A model generated the notes under the pieces. It was not told the origin of the DNA. It worked only from the letters and a program-made list of their open reading frames with translations, and made no database searches. A DNA stretch of 64,000 nt from Pleodorina starrii (lineage: Eukaryota > Chlorophyta > Chlorophyceae > Chlamydomonadales > Volvocaceae). Numbering within the stretch: the first letter of the stretch is position 1; each line of letters opens with the position of its first letter. Positions 54,201 to 64,000 of this stretch are shown one piece after another. A program made the position numbers and the translations under genes. The stretch lies in the NCBI GenBank assembly GCA_030267565.1, contig BRXU01000008.1, positions 310,001 to 374,000 of the forward strand, given 5' to 3'.

Positions 54201-56496
54201 TTCACGCCATGTATGAGCAGTCGCACCTCTCTTCCCAGCCCGAGCCCACAGCACGTCTAAGCAAACACATCCTCTCTCCCTCCCACATCCTTCAGTGGCA
54301 GCACCGGGCCCAAACCGCGCCATTCAGTCGGAGCGCCCTACCTTGATGCGATTGAGCAGCGAGTACACGAGGGCCTTCTCCGCCAGGCGCCCGGGCGGCT
54401 CCAGCTGCGAACAACGACAACAAACATTGGTAACGGCAACAATTTCACGACGCAAGCGAGCGATGGAAGCCATGAATGCAAAGACGACAGGGCGGTCGGA
54501 GCTGCGTATTTGCGTGCAGGGCATCTAGGGGCATCTAGGGGTCGGGCATCTAGGGGTCGGGACTCGTTGAACCCTCCGGCAGCAGTTGGGCCGGGCAACC
54601 CACAGTGTCGTGCTCCGGGCAGCAGGCAATCGCATACATTCGCGAAGGGCGGCCATTCAAGGGGGCCTCTTTCAGGGCTCCGGCCGCAGCGTGAGAAGTC
54701 CCCTCGGCCGGTCACGATGCCGATCAATGCCAGAGGGCCCTGCAGCTCCGCAGCACACCGCACCTTACCGCAGCGCACCGCACCCCCCGACGCGCTCACC
54801 TCCCGCTTCTGCCCCCGCCCCACCTGCATGAGCACCGACAGGCAGTTGGCGATGACCTGCACGTCCGTGTCCACCGACAGCAGCCGCTTCACTCGCTCCA
54901 CCATACCTAGGGGGCCCCCGGGAGGGAAAGAGGTGGAGGCACATGAAGGCGAAGGGGGACGGGGAGGCGCTGGCTGGGCTGCTGGGATGGCTGGGATGGC
55001 GTGACGCCGACAGTGGAGCACACGAAACGAGCGGCACATGGCGGAACCATTCGCGGCTCACAAGGCAGGCGATCGCAGGCGCAGCGGAGCCCCGCAGCGG
55101 AGCGGAGGGAAGCCCCCGGGGCAGACAGCCTGCTGCACCGCGGCATCCGCAACGACCCCAGCTTGCAGCGCCCCCATTATGGCCCCCATACCGCGCAGTG
55201 GCTCATATCAAAATCACAGCACCGAATCGGATCCTCATAGACCATCGCAAGGTGTGGATGCGAGGATGGGAGCCTTGATCAATCATGGCGTTCCAGGTTG
55301 CACCACCCGAAGTCACGGAAAAAAGGGCTGCGCAGGAACCTCTCTTGGCGCCGAGCACACAAACGGGTATTCGCCCCTGTGCCCTTTCCTCCCCGCCCTT
55401 GACGCCGAGGCAGCCACCGTCGCCGCCGGCATCATAAGCCGCCCACCCACTCACCTGCTAAAAGGATTGAGCACTTTCCCAACCCATCACCGCGTCTGCT
55501 AGCATTGCGGCTGCCGGCGCTAATCGCGGAGGAGCAGCGCTCCAACATCGCCCGGGGTCACCCCGACTCGGCAGGGATGCACCCGAGCCCTCCCTCCCTC
55601 ACGCACCCACCTTCCCACCCACCCACCATGCTGAGCCACAGCATTTGTATCGATGTGGTGCACTTTAAGAACGCCCATGACCGCCGTACGCCGTACATAC
55701 GGATGTCGGTCGCTGAGCCCCGTCATGATGGGTGTGACCTGATGAGGATATGGGGAGGCGATTTGATGAGGCACAGGGCTGCATCGCCCTCGATTTATGG
55801 CATCGGGGTTGGCGCTTCCAAGAGTAACGGAGAACAAACCAAAGGGCTGTAATTGCCGATCCGGGGGCTAATGTAACTGAACCGAATCCGTGTCAATTGT
55901 CGAAGGGCGGCGTCAAACTCCCACCGCGCAGGCGCCACGTACCACTCGCACGCGCATGCCTCATGCCGCGGGGGATCGCCATAGCACCCTCCTAACCCCG
56001 CCGTTTCGACAGCCAGCAGCAATGCGCGGCCACGCCCCCTTGGCGCACCCCTTCCCCCTCGTCTCCCAAAAATTCAGCCGGCGTCCGCGTCTTGTGCCCT
56101 TACCACGTACTCCAGGAAGTTGGCCACCCGTAGGGAGCACAGACTGCGCAGGGCCAGGCCCCGGATCATGGGGTCGTGGTCTGCGCAGTCCTTTTGGAGC
56201 TGATTGATGGTAAGCAATGCCAGATCTGGCGTCTGCGACGCGTAGTGCGTCAGGTACAGGTAGAGCATTTTCTTCAAGACTAGGTCGTCGGCGCTCAGGT
56301 TAGCACACGACGTCATCATAGGGAAGAGTGCTGACATGTCCATCCCCAGAGTCATGTAGTTGACAACTTTCCTGAAGACATCCTTCTTTGCGTTCCGAAG
56401 CTCCCGCTCGGTTCGCTTTCCCGCAGTGCATAGGTTCTGCAGCTGAGCGCTGAGCTCCGCTAGCTCTCCACGAGGCTTGCTCCGAGTCTCCGCCAT
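48284..56496 (-). CDS. AP4B1: AP-4 complex beta subunit (beta-4 adaptin)
   Basis: Large subunit of the AP-4 coat, which sorts cargo at the trans-Golgi network without clathrin. Thirteen exons: 56496-56104, 55738-55627, 54906-54824, 54404-54342, 53803-53612, 52614-52321, 51899-51615, 51320-51121, 50804-50660, 50396-50315, 49819-49251, 48955-48768, 48461-48284. All phases agree and give 927 residues. Exon 1 carries ALLTINQLQKDCADHDPMIR and GLALRSLCSLRV, which match beta-4 better than beta-1/2. Exons 2-9 are the HEAT-like adaptin trunk (SYVR-type repeat YVRRTAVMGVLKVHHI, LLNRIKEFSDWGQC, FVKKLKLEILA). Exon 11 is a Gly/Pro/Gln-rich hinge with DLL and LLD motifs and a run of Q. Exons 12-13 are the C-terminal appendage (PAAFQEEWKRLP). 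It starts at the first ATG and shares its upstream region with the dehydratase gene. Confidence 0.95.
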
Positions 56497-57155
56497 GACT
56501 GCTGATGTATCGTTTCCTCCTTGTGAAGTTGAGCAAGATGCTGGACCTGGGCAATCGCCCAGCCCAGAACCTATTTGCTAATTGCTAATATGTCATAACA
56601 AACATCAATAGAACTGGCAGGTCTACGCGAGGCAACTGGGGTATTAGGCAAGAGCTGTCAGGTCATGCAGGGGATCGGTAACTCCAATAGAAGGCACAGA
56701 CCATGAAAGTTATTGGTCTGATTCAAATATATGGCGCAAAGCTAAGGCTTGTGGCATGGGAACTGGGCAACGGGAAGTTCCTGTTCGTGCAACACACCTG
56801 CATCCAACCGACCCCCGGGCCCCGATGTCATGCACCGAGAGTCAAGTTTGCATTTGGCATTATTAGTACTACAATATGCAATCTACTCTGCGTTCACTTA
56901 CATTGGCTGCGAGAACGGTCCCTGCCGCAGTGCGGAACCACCGCAACATCGCGTTAGCGAGGTATAACCGCTGCATCAAGGTAGGCGATGCAAGACATGA
57001 GGCTACCACTGCAAAAGTTGCAGCAATTGGGCGATTGGGCCCCTCGCTCCTCTTCGCACCGGTTGTTACACGCAGCGGTGCCCACCGGTACCTTGTTTGG
57101 TTCGTAGGCCCTTCCCGGCCATAAACCAGCTGTCACAACCGTGCCTGTGCACGCT
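56497..57155. promoter_or_regulatory. Divergent promoter region, AP-4 beta / NAD(P)H-hydrate dehydratase
   Basis: The 659 bp between the two start codons contain no gene. Both 5' UTRs and promoters must lie here unless the dehydratase has an upstream non-coding exon. No TATA box or other element stands out with confidence. AT content is higher in 56570-56760. Confidence 0.5.
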
Positions 57156-60100
57156 ATGGCGACAACGGCTCCAGCCAGCCCCGCGGAGGCACGAGCGATG
57201 GCGCGGTTCCGGCAGCTGGTGCCAACACTCGGTGCGCGGCGTCAAGGGGTTGCTGGGGCCAATGGCATCTGCGGAGAGGGGCTACTGCCTCCCCAAATCC
57301 TACTCGGCGGCAGCCGCATAAGGGCCCAACCCCCCGTGGGACTCACAGCATTCGTTCTGACCCAAGGCTGGGGTCATGGGCGCGGCGGTCCTTGCCGTGG
57401 GTCCGCCCCTGCGCGGAAACCTCTTGGAGCCCTGGCCCTACCTTTAGTCTTTTACTCGGCCGCAGGCCACATGCGCCTTCCGCAACCGACATTTCAACTC
57501 AATCTTGCCACGCGGCCAACGCTCCCAGCCTGCTGCGGCTGCCGCACTTGGCTTCGCCGCTGACGCCGACCGCTCACCCGCTTTGTTCCGTGTCGTCGGC
57601 TGCGCCCCACCCCGCCCCGCCCTGCCGCACGCAGGTGGTAACTACAAGGGCGCGCACGGCAAAGTGGCGGTGGTGGGCGGCTGCCTGGAGTTCACGGGCG
57701 CGCCGTTCTTCGCAGCCATGTCGGCGCTGCGGGTGCGTGGTGTTTTGAGACGTCGATGTGTGTGGGACTGTGGGTGTGCGTGAGGATGCAAGTGGTGAGT
57801 GTGTGGGTTACGGGTGTGGGTTACGGGTGTGTGTGAGTGTGAGTGTCGGCCGGCCCGTGTGGAAAGACCGCCATAACGCGCTGCACGGAACGTGATTTGG
57901 GACCTGGCCAAGCCCGCTGGCGGCTGGCCTGGGCCTGTCGGCGGACGGCAGACTCGACGGTCGCAGGGCGGCGGTACGACTTGAGTGCAGCGGCTGACAG
58001 GTGGCAGGACCTGCTGCGGCCCCTCCAGACCCCTGCGGCCCACCGCTCACATTGCATCCCGCGCACCGCCTTCGCACGTCTACTCCGCCCTTCTCCCGCC
58101 TCGCCTCGCCCGGCCCAGGGCCCGGTCCGCCCTCCCCCTCCGTCCCTGGCCTCCCTCTCCCCCCCTTGTCCCCTAGGTTGGCGCCGACATGGCCTACGTG
58201 ATCTGCACCCCCTCCGCAGCCACCGCCATCAAGAGCTACTCCCCCGAGCTCATGGTGCTGCCGTACCTGCCGGAACAACAGCAGCAGCAGCAACAACAGC
58301 AGATGTCTACCGGGGCAGAAGGGGAGGGGCCCGTCGACCAGGTGTGCGCGGCGAACGAGACTGGGCGTGTGCGCGTGCACGGGCACGTGCACGTGCGTGA
58401 GTTCATTCATCGGAATATGTGCGCGCGTTGGGAGGCTGGTATGGAGGCCACGGTACGAGCGCATGTAGCTTCGAGTAGTGCCGTGAGCGCCTATCCCCAA
58501 ACGCAGGGTTTAGGATGCTTGGCCAAGCCGGAGCACACATACACACCCGCCCAAGCCAGCCCCATGCAGTATCGTAGAACACACCCGCACAGGCCAGCCC
58601 CATGCACTGTCGTAGAACACACCCGCACAGGCCAGCCCCGCTCGTCCGCGCTGCTGCCCTCCCTCGCCCTCGCCTGGGGCACTGCAGGCCGCTGTGGAGC
58701 TGGCCGTGTCCCGCATCTGTCCCTGGCTGTCTCGCGCCTCAGCGCTGGTGGTGGGCCCGGGGCTGGGCGGGGACCCGGCGGTGTGCGCCACAGCGGCGGC
58801 CCTCATGGGGGAGGCTCGGCGGCTGGGACTGCCGCTGCTGGTGGATGGGAGCGCCCTCACGCACATCGTCGCCAAGGCAAGGAGGAGGGACGGAGGCAGG
58901 GGAGGAGGGCGAAGACAGGCTTCGTAGGGTTGAGGCGCCCTTTTTGATGTGTTACAGTGGGAGAGGGAATGCTAGCCGCGCCATGACACGTCCGGGCAGG
59001 TGACGTTGGGGTGCTGGGGCGGTGGGGCTGCGGCGCACCGACACACGCGCGCTGTATTTTGCGCCCCATTGTGCAGCCCTTTGCGCTCTCGTCGCAAGAA
59101 CCCCTCACTGCAATTGCCAAGCACACGTCCTAGCGTAAGCCTGATGGACTTGCCTCGGGCACATGGCCAGCCATGGCCAGCCAGCTCCTCGCGGCAGAGC
59201 TGCACATGTGGCGCCAGGTACGAAGGCCCTGCGTCCAGATTGAACTGAACTGAGCTGAGCTGGATTGGGCTGCACAGGCGGGGGTATGTGAATGCAAGCC
59301 CTGGTGCGTGTTTACAGTCAACGGCTCCCCACTATCACACCGCCCACCCGCCAGCCCGCGCCGCGCCGCGCACACCTCCCCACCGCAGAACGCTGCCACC
59401 GTGTCCGGCTACCGCTCCTGCATCCTGACCCCCAACGTGGCGGAGCTGGGCCGCATCGCGGAGGCGGTGGGACTGAGGCTGCCCGGCAAGATGTCGGACG
59501 CCTGGCTGGCGCACGCGCCGCGGGTGGCGGAGGGTGGGTTAAGGGCGCAAAGGGCCGATGATGGGTGGCGGCATCGTGGTTGCGTCAGGGCTCGGCCTTT
59601 TCCAGTCCACACGCGGGGTGCGTTCTTGCTTACACGGGCTGCCCGTGCGTCGCCTTCGGACGCGGGGTTAAGCGGCTGTGGAAGGGGCCGCCCAAAAGGT
59701 GTGGGGCAGCTTGAGGGCAGTGGCGAGGTGCCGAGTGCGTGTCCCGGTCCCACGGGTCGACGGGCCGCTGGCCTGAGCAGCGGCAGCTCTCGTTTAGTCT
59801 GCGAGGAGCGCCTACACAAGTAGGCAGCGCTCCCAAGCGTGTCATTACAGTTTTTCTCGCAGTAGCGAAAGGCGAGCAAGCGGGTGTTTTGCTGCTTGTG
59901 TGCCTCGCCCCCAATGCATGGCTTATTTCGTCACCGCCGCCCTGCTGTTACCGGTATTCCTATTTTGGTTTCTTGGACTTCGCTTCCCAGCCTGTCAGCC
60001 TGTCAGCCTGCCCATTCGAGATACCGTATCCTGCAGTTCCCCCGTTTCCTCTGCCTTTTTTGTTCGGAGCCTTGGGGTCCTTGGGAGCGAGGGCTTGACG

Positions 60101-60932
60101 TCTCGTCTGTCTACTTGGGCTTGTCCACGTTAAGTGGACGCGCCAAGGGCGCCGATACCACTGCCATTTCTCTCGCCATGTCTCAGTTCAGTGCGCAAAA
60201 TCCCCCTTGCCCTCGCCCCTCGCCCGCCTGCTCTGACACTGCTGCAGCGTTCGGGGGCCCGGTGGTGCTGGCAAAGGGGGAGGAGGACCTGCTGTGCGGG
60301 CCGGCGGAACAGCAACAGCAGCAGCAACCCGAATCGGGCGCGCCTCCGGATACATCGCCATCGACGGCGGCTTCCAGGGAGCCGCAACCGTTGCTCCGCT
60401 GCTCCGATCCGGGTTCATTGCGGCGCTGCGGGGGCCAGGGCGACGTGCTGGCAGGTGAGTGCTTGAGGGCTGACAAGGCAGGGCGCTGCGGCTGTTGCTA
60501 CGGCGCCGCCGCCGCCGTACTGCGGCGGTGGCACTGCTTACGGCGCCGGGCCCGCCGGGCCCGATGCGGTCGGCCACTTCGCCCCGAGTCGAGCGTCACC
60601 TCGGGGGCGTCACCTTACGTGGAAGGTTGTTGACCTGGCACTGCCGTGCGCCTGCAGGTACCGCCGCTGCCTTTCTGGGCTGGGCCGCCAAGCAGCAGCA
60701 GCAGCAGCAGCAGCAGTTCCAAGCCGACGCCAGCGGCGGTGGCGGCGGTGGCAGCCGTGGCTGCGGTGGCGGGCTGGATACGGCGACCGTTGCGCTGTGC
60801 GGCTACGCGGCGTGCAAGGTAATGCGTGGAGCGGCCCGCCGAGCGTTCGAGGCGGAGGAGCGGTCCATGCTGGCAGGCGACATTATTCCGTTGCTGTACC
60901 CCACATTCAAGCAGATCGTTGGGCAATCGTGA
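57156..60932 (+). CDS. NAXD: ATP-dependent (S)-NAD(P)H-hydrate dehydratase
   Basis: Repairs hydrated NADH/NADPH using ATP, with the epimerase NAXE as its usual partner. Seven exons: 57156-57231, 57635-57732, 58177-58341, 58688-58876, 59389-59533, 60248-60454, 60658-60932. They join in frame to 384 residues. Ribokinase-like family signatures in order: VAVVGGCLEFTGAPFFAAMS, SALRVGADMAYVIC, IKSYSPELMV, VVGPGLGGDP, LLVDGSAL (family usually DADGL), CILTPNVAELGRI, VVLAKGEEDLL and the catalytic RRCGGQGDVLAG with its Asp. Low-complexity inserts interrupt the core: Q9 in exon 3, Q6 in exon 6, Q8 and a Gly-rich run in exon 7. Intron 4 uses a GC donor (AAG|GCAAGG). The start is the first ATG in frame with exon 2. 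No convincing transit peptide is seen. Possible TGTAA signal at 61855. Confidence 0.93.
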
Positions 60933-63367
60933 CGGCCAACGGGCGGGAGCAGCAGCTGTGGCTACACGAGCGGCCGTGCTGCAGCAGCTTCTGCCGTCCG
61001 GGCACGTCTGTAGCGCTAGGCGCCGCGGCGCCCAGCCTTCTTGTATCCTTAAGCGTCACCCTCGCCCGTGTGTGTGTGTGGGGGGGGGGGGGGTGTGATT
61101 GCGGGCCTTCCAGAGGTGGGGAGCATGTGCTTTAGCGCAGTGACGCGAAGCGCCTGCAGCTTCAGGCTACTTCGCGGTTGTGTCGATCCCAACGTCGCTC
61201 ATGGTTGTGGCCTAGGACGCAGGGTGGGGGTTTTGGTCGCTGTGTCCGATCTGTAGTTGTCGCGTTGTACGGCTGGGTCGTGTTAGGAGCGCTCCTCATC
61301 TTCGTCCCGGGAGCTTCTAGCAACGCCTGACCATCGGCCACCGCGTCGTTCCTCCTAATCCTGGTAGATAGTGCAACTGCGGGCCTCGGAGCCGTTCTCT
61401 TCGCTCCCTGCCTTCAGCGATAGGCGGTGCGGGGGCCTGGGCCGGCCGGACGACGGACTTAACCGGGGTAGGGTTGTCACCGAATGCGCGTGATGGCGGG
61501 CGGAATAGAACGATGTCGCTTTGCTTGGGACCGGTCGTTTGAGCGCGTGCTTGTTGGGGGGCATACGGTGTTAGATTCCTCGCGGGAAGCTGGGACAAGG
61601 GCGGAGCCTGCTGCATCAGTGCGGGTCAGGGCATTCGTACGGCAGCGAGCGATTCAGCCGCTGCGGGCGGTGCACAGGACGGTCATATACATATTGAGTC
61701 ACATAGATGTGTGAAGCTTTGAGAAGCTTGACACAAACGGGTGGGCGAGAGCGCAGCGGCGAAGTAGTTTGGTACTCCCGAACGGGGCGGCAGCAGCAGC
61801 CTTGGACATTACTGACCTGCAAGTCGCTCCTTGTACCAGCATCCTTGGTTGCCGTGTAATACTCAAGGCTTAAGGGACTTGCGCAGCTTTGAGGTAAGCG
61901 TGGAGTCCTGAGGTCGGGCACGTCCGGCGAGCGACAAGATGCTCTCGAATGACGACTTCCTCGCAAGTCGCTTCCTTCACGTTAAACGTGGTTGCTTTAC
62001 GCCACGTACAATTGAGGGGGCTTCTGCAGTGTTGGATTGCGTACGGGGCCCTGAAGTAGGGCGAGTTGGCCGCTGATGCTTGCGAATGCCTACCTCCTTG
62101 TGCGAGCACACACCAGGCCAGGAGCCTTCGAGGAATTCATCAAGGCGCGAAGAAGGTAACAATAGCGCATCGAACGTGATAGAACCAGGAGCCGCCGAGT
62201 TGGATTTATACCAAGGGACCGCGACTGCCAGCGGTCAACAGGTCTGGGGTCGACCTACCGAAACGTTTGATGGCCGAATCTGAAAAAGTATTGAGGCGGT
62301 GTTGGAGGTGACATATATACATCCGACTGAGTATATATATGTACGTACCGCCCTCCAAAATAAGCAAGATACACACCGCCGCGCACCTAGCCCTCGACCA
62401 CTTGAGCCTCCGCCCTGGCTTGAGCTGTTAGTTGCTTGCCAGTTCGGTAGCGGGAGCAGACATCATCCCGAATCGGAAACTACGTTGGATGCAATGCTTG
62501 CGTGAACAGAAGTCTAAATATCAAACCTTCGACGTGGGCGAGGATGCAGTTACCGCCGCCGTCGCTCGGCGCGTCTCGGCGCTCGCGAAATGCGCGCGCA
62601 TGCATCAACATACAACCAACGAGACAGCGAGGCAGGCCGGCGTATCGTAAATATATATGCAGACGGAGAGCTGTTCACTATGCGTCGATTAGGGATACTT
62701 GCTCACGAGCTCACCTAAGCTATTACCGCCTGCTCACCGAAGCTATCCCGACCACGCTCCCCATCACGAACTCCCTTTGACAGGGCGGCGCTTGCCCGAA
62801 CGCGTTGTGTGGGCGCCAACGGTTCTTGGTTGTATGTAACACCCGTGGCATCCATTTTAACATGCTGACCGCATGGTTACCACGCACCATGACCACCCGC
62901 CAGCCAATGGCGGTAACATTCTATCACGCCGCGCGCATACTTCGTTGCAGCCCTTATTGCCATGCGTCGCACAGGCAGGGTCATAGAGAGTTTGCAGGTC
63001 GTGCCGTTCCACACAACCACGTAAGTAAGTACAGTGAGAAATACGCTTATCGTACCCGCGCCCCGCACCCGCGCCGGTACGGCCGCCCTGCATGATCGTA
63101 TGATAGTATTGAAATCCTTGCTCGGCATCCACACTGGCAGTGACATATTGGCGAAACTTAACATGGCAAACCCCTTGATTGATGCGCAAAAATAAAAGAT
63201 CACGTCGTCCCATGCCGTATTACGCGCAGATAGGTTGTATAGAGCGCAACCGGCCACAGTAAGAACACTTACGTTTCGAGGTAGGAGTCATGGCGTGTAT
63301 GTACAAGAAGGTGGAACAGGGTGCTGCACAGAATACGTGACCCCATCCCAAAACGATACCCATGCAT
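60933..63367. other. Intergenic region, no gene recognised
   Basis: Contains the 3' UTR of the dehydratase, a tgtgtgtgtg plus G13 run near 61069-61093, and a tandem-like atatatac/tatatatgt patch at 62314-62344. Small open frames on both strands have no domains or family features. The right part is probably the 3' UTR of the minus-strand gene ending at 63368. No tRNA-like or transposon-end structures were noticed. Confidence 0.4.
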
Positions 63368-63819
63368 TTAACCAAGCCCCAGAAGGCCGCCGATCGTTGC
63401 GGGCGCCTCTATCCATCCCCACGCGTAGTCGGTCCGCAACAGCACGGTTGAGCCGTCCTCACTGAACAGGGCAGCCGCAACCATGGCTGGGCCGCGGCGA
63501 ACTTGAGTGCACATCAGCACAATCAGGTTGTCGCCCGGCTGCAGCTCTACCCTGACGTCCGTCACCCTGCTGATGTTCCTGGGGTCCCACAGGACAGTTG
63601 GACCGTACTGCTTGCCATTCACGAATACGGTGGCGGTATCGTCGGCCAGCACCTTGAAGGTCGCGTTGGTCGCTGTCTCGGACTTCAGCGTGCGGAACAG
63701 GTACACGAGCTGATCAGCTGGTGGTTCGTTGGTGGAGACGTCAACCCTCGACCAGATGAAGTGGGCGCGGGAGTCTGGGGAGAACTGCACCGAGGGGTGT
63801 CTCGTGTAGAAGCCGACGG
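63368..63819 (-). CDS. Last exon of an unidentified, probably extracytoplasmic protein (gene runs off window)
   Basis: A 150-codon exon opens after an acceptor at about 63820 (cgtgcag) and ends with TAA at 63368-63370. Visible features: GFYTRHPSVQFSPDSRAHFI, LADDTATVFVNGKQYGP, ELQPGDNLIVLMCTQV and AALFSEDGSTVLLRTDYAWG. The pattern of alternating strands, 'D-D-T-A-x-V-x-V-N-G' and a closing aromatic stretch recalls a galactose-binding-like beta-sandwich as found in secreted or wall proteins of algae and bacteria. That assignment is by resemblance only. Upstream exons lie beyond 64,000 or in 63820-64000, where I could not define one. Confidence 0.6.
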
Positions 63820-64000
63820 CTGCACGTAACAGGAGGACAAGCAGAGGAAGGTCGGGAACGGAAGGATGCGGCGGGCAACGGGAAGCTCAATACACGTGTG
63901 GGCTAATAGATAAGGACTGGGAAAATGGTGAGCCCCGTCTGCTTGCTTGTGGACCGGTGTTTGGTCGACTTGTCGCCATATTAGGCTTCAGCCCCTGCCC

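Noticed and set aside
61066..61095. Regulatory tgtgtg/G-run element
   Set aside because: Simple repeat with no supporting motif; mentioned only as part of the intergenic description.

Overview
The window looks like nuclear DNA of a volvocine (Chlamydomonas/Volvox-type) green alga. It is very GC-rich. The right half holds intron-dense genes with GTGAGT-like donors and single-residue runs (Gln, Gly, His) in their proteins. There is a TTTTAGGG-type telomere-like tract. The left half carries element types known from these algae: L1-like LINEs, tRNA-headed SINEs and a DIRS/Kangaroo-type tyrosine-recombinase retroelement. The species cannot be named from the sequence alone.

Positions 1-33,500 are a nest of mobile DNA with no recognisable host gene. 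The main component is one young LINE family. At least three large copies lie on the minus strand (about 1-10,007; 14,026-16,841; 17,641-28,402), plus several 5'-truncated fragments and A-tailed stubs on both strands. The LINE encodes ORF1 and then ORF2 (endonuclease, reverse transcriptase, zinc-knuckle C-terminus), joined by an overlapping ATGA. Its 3' UTR is long and ends in ...CGTCCCTCGCAG plus poly-A. The sequence upstream of ORF1 is an inverted copy of the last ~740 bp of that 3' UTR, which is the most unusual feature here. SINEs of one family (about 410 bp full length, tRNA-like head, poly-A tail) are inserted at eight places. A DIRS-type element (RNase H plus NPPF methyltransferase-like ORF, and a convergent tyrosine recombinase) sits at 10,258-14,025. 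A 2.3-kb TIR element (TGTCAGGGTAAA ends, CGGT duplication) splits ORF2 of the third LINE copy. Many junctions preserve 3-6 bp target duplications, so the order of insertion can be read. The block ends with a GC-rich minisatellite, an (ATA)70 tract and an older, frameshifted LINE.

Positions 34,589-63,819 are a normal gene region. From left to right: a sugar-phosphate epimerase of the glucose-6-phosphate 1-epimerase type (minus), with a transit-like N-terminus and long acidic inserts; a COG0523/CobW metal-chaperone GTPase (plus, 10 exons, 414 aa) with a His-rich metal-binding loop; the beta subunit of the AP-4 vesicle coat complex (minus, 13 exons, 927 aa); an ATP-dependent NAD(P)H-hydrate dehydratase (plus, 7 exons, 384 aa); and the last exon of an unidentified gene running off the right edge (minus). 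The epimerase and GTPase are divergent, with a relic of a different LINE between them. The GTPase and AP-4 beta are convergent, sharing a short 3' region with a telomere-like tract. AP-4 beta and the dehydratase are divergent over about 660 bp.

These genes do not form one pathway. They look like ordinary housekeeping genes bordering a transposon-rich block. Exon boundaries of the GTPase, AP-4 beta and dehydratase were checked for frame continuity. Those of the epimerase are partly approximate.
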